This document shows, piece by piece, positions 1 to 5,505 of a DNA stretch of 6,318 nucleotides. The number at the start of each line of letters is the position of its first letter. Within the stretch, counting starts at the first letter, position 1. Origin of the DNA: Nitrospirota bacterium. Its GTDB lineage: Bacteria; Nitrospirota; RBG-16-64-22; JACRHK01. The notes below the pieces were generated by a model. The model saw nothing but the letters and a program-made list of their open reading frames with translations, did no database searches and was not told where the DNA came from. The DNA is taken from contig JACRHK010000094.1 in NCBI GenBank assembly GCA_016217625.1, positions 1 to 6,318 on the forward strand, read 5' to 3'. Position numbers and translations under genes: made by a program.

Positions 1-935
1 AGCGTCCCTCCGACTTCCACCAGATGCCGAGCAGCATCCGGAAGGGAGGGTTCTGCCCCTTCTGCGCGGGGAATGAACACACCACTCCGCCCGAGATTCT
101 CGCCTATCGGGAGCGGGGCGGCCCCCCGAACGTTTCCGGGTGGCACCTCCGCGTCGTCCCGAACAAGTTTCCCGCCCTCCGGATCGAAGGGGACCTGGAC
201 AAGGCCGGCGAGGGGATCTACGACAAGATGAGCGGGATCGGCGCCCACGAGGTGATCATCGAGACCCCCTCCCACGACGACACGCTCCTCACGCTCCCCG
301 AGAAACGGATGGAGGACATCCTCTGGGCGTACCGGGACCGGATGGAGGACCTCAAGAAGGATCCCCGCCTGCAGTACGTCCTCGTCTTCAAGAACGAGGG
401 GGAGATCGCGGGCGCGACCCTGGAGCACTCCCACTCCCAGCTCATCGCCCTGCCCATCGTTCCCAAGCAGGTCCTCGAGGAGCTGGACGGGGCGCGGCAG
501 CACTACAAGCTGAAGGAGCGGTGCATCTACTGCGACATCCTCCGCCAGGAGCTCACCACGGAGACCCGTATCGTTTCGGAGAACCCCCGCTTCGTCTCCT
601 TCGCCCCCTTCGCCCCGCGCTTCCCCTTCGAGACCTGGATCGTCCCCAAGGACCACGTCTCCTACTACCCGGGCAAGCCCTACGACTACGCCTACCTGGC
701 GCAGATCCTCCAGGACACGCTCAAGCGGATCGCCGGCGTCCTGAACAACCCGCCCTATAACTACCTCATTCACACCTCGCCGTTCCGGGAGGAGATGAAC
801 GAGTACTACCACTGGCACCTGGAGATCAACCCGATCTTGACGCGCATGGCCGGCTTCGAGCGCGGCTCCGGCTTCTACATCAACCCCACCTCCCCCGAAG
901 AAGCAGCGAAATTTCTGCGGGAAGCGGTCCTGTAA
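1..935 (+). CDS. galT: GalT-family hexose-1-phosphate nucleotidylyltransferase (5' end outside window)
   Basis: This enzyme transfers a nucleotidyl group to or from a sugar-1-phosphate through a uridylyl- or adenylyl-histidine intermediate in the cytoplasm. The frame is open to the left edge (codons begin at base 3) and reads RPSDFHQ before the ATG at 24. Family members have a conserved N-terminal segment before this point, so the true start lies outside the window. Counting from that ATG, I see a zinc-type CPFC at 11-14, a candidate third ligand H84 in TPSHDDT, and the catalytic HSHSQ at 135-139 (the HPHGQ equivalent; H137 would carry the nucleotidyl group). A second CxxC (CIYC, 167-170) with H211 and HWH at 263-265 suggests a second metal site. 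The C-terminal FERGSGFYINP resembles the compact lineage that includes a plant ADP-glucose phosphorylase more than E. coli GalT. The stop lies 18 nt before glgA, suggesting cotranscription. The family is secure; the choice between UDP-galactose and ADP-glucose chemistry is open. Confidence 0.9.
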   Translation, partial: RPSDFHQMPSSIRKGGFCPFCAGNEHTTPPEILAYRERGGPPNVSGWHLRVVPNKFPALRIEGDLDKAGEGIYDKMSGIGAHEVIIETPSHDDTLLTLPEKRMEDILWAYRDRMEDLKKDPRLQYVLVFKNEGEIAGATLEHSHSQLIALPIVPKQVLEELDGARQHYKLKERCIYCDILRQELTTETRIVSENPRFVSFAPFAPRFPFETWIVPKDHVSYYPGKPYDYAYLAQILQDTLKRIAGVLNNPPYNYLIHTSPFREEMNEYYHWHLEINPILTRMAGFERGSGFYINPTSPEEAAKFLREAVL

Positions 936-937
936 TA

Positions 938-951
938 AGTTGAGAGTTGAG
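938..951 (+). repeat. Two tandem copies of 7-mer AGTTGAG before glgA
   Basis: AGTTGAG occurs twice in direct succession and fills nearly all of the 18-nt gap between the galT-like stop codon and the glgA ATG. The purine-rich GAGAG at 942-946, seven bases from the ATG, is the only Shine-Dalgarno-like stretch here, so the repeat may also supply a weak ribosome binding site for glgA. The 7-nt period matches the arrays in the two other gaps of the window. Confidence 0.6.
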
Positions 952-953
952 AA

Positions 954-2432
954 ATGAAGATCCTCTACGCATCCCCCGAAGTCGCCCCTTTCGCCAAGAC
1001 CGGCGGGCTGGCTGACGTGGCCGGCGCCCTCCCCAAGGCGCTGGCGAAACTGGGGCACGACGTGCGGATCGTCCTCCCCCGCTACCGGGGACTCGATCGG
1101 GAACGGCACGGGCTGGTCTGCCGCGCCGAGGGGGTGGCCGTCCCCATCGGGGACAGGACCGCGCCGATGGCCGTCTTCGAGGGGCGCTCGCCCGGTCTGC
1201 CCGTCTATTTCCTCGATCAACCCCGCTACTACGACCGGGAGGCGCTCTATCAGACGGCCCAGGGGGATTACCCGGACAACGCCGAGCGGTTCCTGTATTT
1301 CTCTCGGGCCGTCCTGGAGGCCTGCAAGGCCGTCCGCTTCCGCCCCGACCTCGTGCACTGCAACGACTGGCAGACGGCCATGGTCCCGCTATATTTAAAA
1401 ATTCTCTACCGCGGAGACCCCTTCTTTCAGCGCGCGGCCTCGCTGCTGACGATCCACAACCTGGGGTACCAGGGGCTCTTCGGGCCCGAGACCCTGCCGC
1501 TGACGGGGCTCGGTTGGGAGCACTTCACGCCCGAGGGGATCGAATTTTACGGGAAAGTCAATCTCCTCAAGGGCGGCCTCCTGTACGCCGACCTCCTGAA
1601 TACGGTGAGCCCGACGTATGCAAAGGAGATCCTGACCCCGGAGTACGGCTTCGGCCTGGAGGGCGTCTTGCTGAAGCGGGGCGACGACCTCCACGGGATC
1701 CTCAACGGCATCGATCCCAATGAGTGGGACCCGGCCCACGATGCCGCCCTGCTGGAGCCTTTTGACACCACACGCTTGGAAGGAAAGGCCCTTAACAAGC
1801 GGGCCCTGCAGCTTGAGCTCCGGCTCCCCGAGATCGATGTCCCCCTCCTGGGAATGGTCACCCGCCTCTCCGGCCAGAAGGGGCTCGATCTGGTCATGGA
1901 AGCGTTCCCCCGGCTGATGGACCTGGACCTCCAGTTTGTCCTCCTGGGAGCGGGGGAGGAGGAGTACCACCGGTTCTTCAAAGCGATGGCCGAGAAATAT
2001 CCCCGGAAGACGGCCATCATCCTGGGGTTCGACGCCCAATTGGCCAGGCGGGTCTATGCCGGAAGCGACGCCTTCCTCATGCCGTCCCGCTACGAGCCGT
2101 GCGGCCTGAGCCAGCTCATCGCCCTGCGCTACGGGACCGTCCCCATCGTCCGCAAGACGGGCGGCCTGACCGATACCGTGCGCCCCTACTCGCCCAAGAC
2201 AGGGCCCAGAACAGGAAAAGATACCGGGTTTCTCTTCCGGGAGCCGACTCCCAAGGCCTTCCTCGGGGCAATCCGGCAGGCATTGGATGTCTACCAGGAT
2301 CGCGCCGCCTGGCGGCAGCTCCAGCGCCAGGGCATGATCCAGGATTTCTCCTGGAACGCGGCGGCCCGCGCCTATCTCCGGCTGTACCGGAAGGCCCGGA
2401 GGAAGAGAAGAGAATCTATGGCCGATGGTTAA
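954..2432 (+). CDS. glgA: Glycogen synthase GlgA (ADP-glucose:glucan glucosyltransferase, GT5)
   Basis: GlgA transfers glucose from ADP-glucose to the non-reducing end of a growing alpha-1,4-glucan in cytoplasmic glycogen synthesis. The 492-residue length fits bacterial GlgA (about 480-500). The start is fixed by the hallmark N-terminus MKILYASPEVAPFAKTGGL, with the donor-binding K15 in KTGG. Further family motifs appear in order: HCNDWQ (135-140, acid D138), TIHNLGYQG (H168), TRLSGQKG (303-310, phosphate-contacting R304 and K309), PSRYEPCGLSQ (377-387, E381) and VRKTGGLTDTV (399-409). These cover both Rossmann halves of a GT-B fold, with no frameshift or missing key residue. The last dozen residues (KARRKRRESMADG) are a basic, poorly conserved tail. 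The gene starts 18 nt after the galT-like stop, so both probably share a transcript. The ribosome binding site is weak (GAGAG). No other glycogen gene (glgB, glgC, glgP) is visible in the window. Confidence 0.97.
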   Translation: MKILYASPEVAPFAKTGGLADVAGALPKALAKLGHDVRIVLPRYRGLDRERHGLVCRAEGVAVPIGDRTAPMAVFEGRSPGLPVYFLDQPRYYDREALYQTAQGDYPDNAERFLYFSRAVLEACKAVRFRPDLVHCNDWQTAMVPLYLKILYRGDPFFQRAASLLTIHNLGYQGLFGPETLPLTGLGWEHFTPEGIEFYGKVNLLKGGLLYADLLNTVSPTYAKEILTPEYGFGLEGVLLKRGDDLHGILNGIDPNEWDPAHDAALLEPFDTTRLEGKALNKRALQLELRLPEIDVPLLGMVTRLSGQKGLDLVMEAFPRLMDLDLQFVLLGAGEEEYHRFFKAMAEKYPRKTAIILGFDAQLARRVYAGSDAFLMPSRYEPCGLSQLIALRYGTVPIVRKTGGLTDTVRPYSPKTGPRTGKDTGFLFREPTPKAFLGAIRQALDVYQDRAAWRQLQRQGMIQDFSWNAAARAYLRLYRKARRKRRESMADG

Positions 2433-2463
2433 CTCACGCGACTGAGATCCGTGACCGTGGCGT

Positions 2464-2575
2464 GAAAATTCGAAATCCGAATATCGAAACCCGAAACAAA
2501 TTTCAAATTTCAAAGTTTTGAATTTCGGTGATTGGGGTTTGTTTCGGATATAGCGCTTCGAATTTTGGTTTTCGG
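2464..2575. repeat. AT-rich imperfect inverted repeat made of 7-nt units
   Basis: Matching arm segments are AAAATTCGAA (2465-2474) with TTCGAATTTT (2557-2566), CCGAAACAAA (2491-2500) with TTTGTTTCGG (2538-2547), and TTCAAA (2509-2514) with TTTGAA (2517-2522). Together they would fold the whole stretch into a long interrupted hairpin. The left arm parses into successive 7-mers: CGAAATC, CGAATAT, CGAAACC, CGAAACA, AATTTCA, AATTTCA (2471-2512), the last two identical. It resembles AT-rich intergenic repeats I associate with environmental bacterial genomes, though that comparison is from memory. It could end glgA transcription or be a non-autonomous repeat element. No transposase or target-site duplication is seen. 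Confidence 0.65.
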
Positions 2576-2613
2576 TTGACGATCCCGGGACATGATCGCT
2601 TGTGGACTTTGGC

Positions 2614-2635
2614 CCCTGCCTGCCGGCAGGCAGGG
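2614..2635. repeat. Perfect 22-bp GC-rich palindrome upstream of the kinase gene
   Basis: The two 11-nt halves are exact reverse complements, centred between 2624 and 2625, with the core CCTGCCTGCCGGCAGGCAGG at 2615-2634. It lies 17 nt before the kinase ATG at 2653 and overlaps the likely leader of its transcript. As RNA it could form a GC-rich hairpin, although a perfect palindrome with no loop must open its centre. In one frame it reads CLPAGR, a peptide string I recall from many metagenome-derived predicted proteins, which suggests a dispersed palindromic element. It is not followed by a T-run, so a terminator is unlikely. An operator for a dimeric regulator is the main alternative. Confidence 0.75.
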
Positions 2636-2652
2636 ACTCTGGACGAAATAAC

Positions 2653-5088
2653 ATGGGCACGATCGCGCGCACCGATCTCGACATCCTCAATGAGATCATC
2701 CGGGTGGCCAACTCCCCGCTGGATCTGCGGGAGCGCCTCCATTACATCGTGGATCTCACCGCCCGGAAGCTCGATAAGGACGTCTGTTCGATCCTTCTGT
2801 ACGAAAAGACCACGGATACCCTCGTCCTCAGGGCCACGCGGGGGTTGAACCCCTCCTCCGTGGACCTGGTGAGGCTCGCCGCGGGGGAGGGGATCACCGG
2901 CTGGGTCTTCCGCCATAAGACCCCGCTGGCCCTGGCCCACGCCGCGGCCGACCCCCGCTACAAGTATTTCGCCATCACGGGGGAGGAACGGTTCCAGTCG
3001 ATGCTGGCCGTGCCAATCCTTTACGAGGAGGCGCCCCTGGGAGTCCTCACCGTCCAGACGATCGGCCCCTGGCGCTACCATCACGAGGAGATCGCCTTCC
3101 TTCAAACCATGGCCCATGAGGTCAGCGGCATCATCCGCAACGCGCAAATCTTCCAGGAAGCGCTGGATAAAATCAATGCCCTCACGGTCCTCTACGAGAT
3201 CGGCCAGGCCCTGACCTCCACCCTGGACCTCCACGAGGTCCTGAACCTGATCGTCAAGAACTGCACGGAGGTCTCCCGGGCCAGCGGCTGCCTCCTGCGG
3301 CTCCTGAACCCCGAGACCGGGGCCCTCGAGATCAAGGCCTCCTATCGGCACGATGGAGGGTTCCATGGCAACTCCTCCCTCCGCTTCGGCGAACGGCTCG
3401 CCCTGCGGGTAATCCGGGAGCGGCGCCCCATTCTCATTGAAGACGTCCACCGCGAAGCCGACTACGTCCCCAGCCCCCAGGGGGCCATGACCTCCGTCCT
3501 CTGCGTCCCCCTCATCGCAAAGGGTGCGGTCCTGGGCACCCTCTCCCTCTTCGACAAGCGGGGCGAGACGGAGGGGACGTTCGGTCCCTTCACGGGGGAC
3601 GATCTGCGCCTCCTGGCCGCCCTGGCGGATCAGGCCGCCATCGCCCTCGACAATGCCCTGACCCACGAGCGGGAGGAACGGCTGGCCGCCGAGAACCAGC
3701 GCCGGCTGCTGCAGCTCTCCGTCCTCTACGACATCGGGAAAGCGATGCAGACCACCCTGAGGCTCGACCCCTTGCTCCGGATCATCCTCACGGGCGTCAC
3801 GGTCGGCGGGGGGCTCGGCTTCAACCGGGCCGCCCTCTTCCTCGTGGACGAGCAGGAGCAGGTGCTGAGCGGGAAGCTCGGGGTCGGCCCACGGACGATG
3901 GAAGAGGCCGGCCAGATCTGGGCGCAGATCCCGCCGGTCGAAGACCTCGGCCGGTTCATCGCCCAGGCAGGCGAGCGGGGGGAAGAGGAGACCCCCTTTA
4001 CACAGCTCGTCCGGACGATCCGGATCCCCATCCGGCCCGATGAGGGGATCCTGGCCCTCACGGTCCTGGAACGCCGTCCCTTCCACGTCCGGAGCGCCCG
4101 GCAGGATGCGCGGGTCAACCAGGCGGTCTTCGACCTCTTCGGCGCCGACGAGTTCGCCACCGCCCCCCTCATCGCCAAAGACAGGGTCCTGGGCGTCATC
4201 GTGGTCGACAACCTGATCACCCACCGACCCATCACGGCCGAGGATCTCCAACTGCTGACCCTCTTCGCCCACCGGGCGGGGATGGCCGTGGAGAACGCCC
4301 TCGTCTACTCCCGCCTGGAGGCGCTCAACCAGCACCTCCTGGAACTACAAGATCGGTTGGTCCATACCGAGAAGATGGCCGCTCTCGGAGAGATGGCGGC
4401 CGGCATCGCCCACGAGATCCGCAACCCCCTGGTGATCGTCGGAGGATATGCCCGGCGCCTGGCCTCCCGCCTCGCCGAGAAAGCCCCGGAAGAAAAGGCG
4501 CCCCTGGAGATCATCGTCCACGAGGTCACGCGCCTGGAGAAGATCCTCCAGGAGATCCTCGCCTTCTCCCGCGACGCCTTGCCGGCACGGAACCGCTGGG
4601 ACCTCTACGACCTATTGGAGGAGACGCTCGGCCTCTTCGCGACGGAGTTCGCCGAATCCCGGATCACCGTGGAGCGTCGCTTCGGGGAGAGGCCCCTCCT
4701 CCTCGAGGCCGACCGGGCGCAGATCAAGCAGGCGCTCATCAACCTCCTCAACAACGCGGTGCAGGCCATCGGCCGCGACGGGACCATCACGCTGACCCTC
4801 GCGCGCAGGAACGCCCCCCGCCCCGAAGCCGTCTTGACCATCCGGGACACGGGGGGCGGGATCCCCCCGGAGGCCCTGAGCCGCATTTTCAACCCGTTTT
4901 TCACGACCAAGGCCGGCGGCACGGGGCTCGGCCTGGCCATTACCCATCGGATGATCGTGGACCACCACGGCGGCAGTATCGAGGTCCACAACGAAGCCGG
5001 CGTGGGGGTCACCTTTACCGTCAGCCTCCCGCTGGGAGAATCCCCGTCTGACCCGGATGCGGAGGAGGCCATGGAGGAAAAACGATGA
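2653..5088 (+). CDS. Soluble sensor histidine kinase with three GAF domains
   Basis: This is an 811-residue cytoplasmic kinase with no signal peptide or membrane segment. In order it has GAF1 (about 25-165, resembling the GAF of PtsP-type proteins), GAF2 (about 190-335), GAF3 (about 370-550), a linker helix (550-570), HisKA with phospho-acceptor H587 in AHEIRNPL, and HATPase_c. The ATPase shows the N box NLLNNAVQA (N701), G1 DTGGGIP (732-738), F box FNPFFTTK (746-753) and G2 GGTGLGLAI (755-763), so it should be active. GAF2 and GAF3 are each preceded by a similar helix (LTVLYEIGQAL, LSVLYDIGKAM), which suggests internal duplication. The ligands are unknown. I chose the ATG at 2653 because the only upstream in-frame start, GTG at 2602, would translate the palindrome. 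GGACGA at 2641-2646 is a modest ribosome binding site. The gene overlaps the response regulator by 4 nt, which marks the pair as partners. Confidence 0.95.
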   Translation: MGTIARTDLDILNEIIRVANSPLDLRERLHYIVDLTARKLDKDVCSILLYEKTTDTLVLRATRGLNPSSVDLVRLAAGEGITGWVFRHKTPLALAHAAADPRYKYFAITGEERFQSMLAVPILYEEAPLGVLTVQTIGPWRYHHEEIAFLQTMAHEVSGIIRNAQIFQEALDKINALTVLYEIGQALTSTLDLHEVLNLIVKNCTEVSRASGCLLRLLNPETGALEIKASYRHDGGFHGNSSLRFGERLALRVIRERRPILIEDVHREADYVPSPQGAMTSVLCVPLIAKGAVLGTLSLFDKRGETEGTFGPFTGDDLRLLAALADQAAIALDNALTHEREERLAAENQRRLLQLSVLYDIGKAMQTTLRLDPLLRIILTGVTVGGGLGFNRAALFLVDEQEQVLSGKLGVGPRTMEEAGQIWAQIPPVEDLGRFIAQAGERGEEETPFTQLVRTIRIPIRPDEGILALTVLERRPFHVRSARQDARVNQAVFDLFGADEFATAPLIAKDRVLGVIVVDNLITHRPITAEDLQLLTLFAHRAGMAVENALVYSRLEALNQHLLELQDRLVHTEKMAALGEMAAGIAHEIRNPLVIVGGYARRLASRLAEKAPEEKAPLEIIVHEVTRLEKILQEILAFSRDALPARNRWDLYDLLEETLGLFATEFAESRITVERRFGERPLLLEADRAQIKQALINLLNNAVQAIGRDGTITLTLARRNAPRPEAVLTIRDTGGGIPPEALSRIFNPFFTTKAGGTGLGLAITHRMIVDHHGGSIEVHNEAGVGVTFTVSLPLGESPSDPDAEEAMEEKR
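5073..5077 (+). promoter_or_regulatory. Strong Shine-Dalgarno GGAGG for the response regulator
   Basis: GGAGG sits inside the kinase 3' end, seven bases before the ATG at 5085. It is the clearest ribosome binding site in the window. With the ATGA overlap it supports translational coupling and confirms the regulator start. Confidence 0.8.
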
Positions 5089-5438
5089 AGACGATCCTGG
5101 TTGTCGACGATGAGGAGCTGATCCGCGAACTCTACCGAGTGGAGATGGAGGAGGCCGGCTACCGGGTCGCATTGGCCAGCACGGGCGAAGAGGCCCTGGC
5201 CCAGCTCGAGAGCGCGAAACCCGACCTGGTCGTCCTGGATATCCGCATGCCGGGGATGAACGGGATTGACCTGCTCCGCCGGATCAAGGCGACGACCCCC
5301 CGCCTTCCCGTCGTCCTGAACACGGCCTACAGCGACTACCGCCAGGACTTCAGCACCTGGGCCTCCGACGCCTATGTGGTGAAGTCCTCCGACCTGTCGG
5401 AGCTCAAGACGACGATTCAGCGGCTGCTCCAGACGTGA
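5085..5438 (+). CDS. Stand-alone receiver-domain response regulator
   Basis: This 117-residue protein is a single CheY-like receiver and should accept phosphate from the kinase encoded just upstream. Visible residues are the acidic pair D8-D9 in ILVVDDEE, phospho-acceptor D52 in VVLDIRMPGMNG, switch threonine T80 in NTAYSDY and conserved lysine K100 in DAYVVKSSDL. All the active-site elements are present. No DNA-binding, enzymatic or RNA-binding output domain follows: the frame stops right after the last receiver helix. It therefore probably acts by protein contact or as a phosphorelay intermediate, with its target outside the window. The ATG overlaps the kinase stop (ATGA) and has a good Shine-Dalgarno. 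The alpha4-beta5 segment (TAYSDYRQDFSTWASDAYVVKSS) resembles a recurrent class of orphan-output receivers next to multi-GAF kinases. That is family memory, not a search. Confidence 0.95.
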   Translation: MKTILVVDDEELIRELYRVEMEEAGYRVALASTGEEALAQLESAKPDLVVLDIRMPGMNGIDLLRRIKATTPRLPVVLNTAYSDYRQDFSTWASDAYVVKSSDLSELKTTIQRLLQT

Positions 5439-5463
5439 GACAAGATGGCCTCACGTCTCACGT
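5433..5463. repeat. 9-bp stem inverted repeat overlapping the regulator stop codon
   Basis: ACGTGAGAC (5433-5441) pairs exactly with GTCTCACGT (5455-5463) around a 13-nt loop, and a competing 7-bp pairing uses CTCACGT at 5450-5456. The left arm contains the regulator stop codon TGA. The following sequence has only short T-runs (TTT, TTTT at 5477-5480), so it is at best a weak intrinsic terminator. The right arm belongs to the 7-nt repeat array, and the hairpin may be a by-product of it. Confidence 0.5.
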
Positions 5464-5505
5464 TTCACGTTTGAGATTTTCACGCGCAACGTGCAACGTG
5501 TAACG
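5449..5505 (+). repeat. Degenerate tandem array of 7-nt units before the methyltransferase gene
   Basis: The stretch parses into CCTCACG, TCTCACG, TTTCACG, TTTGAGA, TTTTCACG (one extra base), CGCAACG, TGCAACG and TGTAACG. Seven of the eight units end in CACG or AACG. The array fills the gap between the regulator and the conserved part of the next gene, and the possible GTG start at 5491 falls inside it. No separate ribosome binding site is visible, so the array may have replaced the original leader. Confidence 0.7.

Larger units (their letters stand above)
2433..2652. other. Intergenic region between glgA and the sensor kinase
   Basis: This 220-nt stretch holds no convincing gene. From left to right it has a short inverted pair TCACGC/GCGTGA (2434-2439 and 2460-2465) without a T-run, an AT-rich imperfect inverted repeat (about 2464-2575), an 8-bp palindrome TCCCGGGA (2583-2590) and a 22-bp GC-rich palindrome (2614-2635). 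In 2461-2580 I counted 44 G or C out of 120 bases, about 37%, sharply lower than the flanking genes. The kinase promoter probably lies here. TTGACG at 2576-2581 has no matching -10 box at 16-18 bp, so I do not call one. An ORF that crosses this region in another frame is a chance extension of shadow frames. Confidence 0.7.

Noticed and set aside
140..760. A 206-codon + strand frame inside the galT-like gene
   Set aside because: The translation is an Arg/Pro/Gly-rich string typical of an out-of-frame reading of GC-rich DNA. The overlapping galT frame carries all catalytic motifs.
2433..2480. Intrinsic terminator after glgA from TCACGC/GCGTGA (2434-2439, 2460-2465)
   Set aside because: The stem is only 6 bp with a 20-nt loop and is followed by A-rich DNA, not a T-run on the + strand.
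2576..2604. Possible sigma-70 promoter starting with TTGACG at 2576-2581
   Set aside because: No TATAAT-like hexamer lies 16-18 bp downstream; the sequence there is CTTGTG and neighbours. A -35-like hexamer alone is not enough.
2464..2635. CRISPR array or insertion sequence in the glgA-kinase gap
   Set aside because: The repeats are contiguous 7-mers without spacers of uniform length, and there is no transposase, cas gene or clear target-site duplication.
1395..2711. A 438-codon - strand frame opposite glgA that runs into the intergenic repeats
   Set aside because: It is a shadow of glgA with no family motif. Part of it translates the AT-rich repeat and the palindrome, which is not expected of a real protein.
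2503..4335. A 610-codon open frame on the - strand opposite the kinase gene
   Set aside because: It is antisense to the well-supported kinase and has the biased, low-complexity composition (rich in G, E, D, P, R) expected when GC-rich codons are read backwards. No domain or start signal is recognisable.
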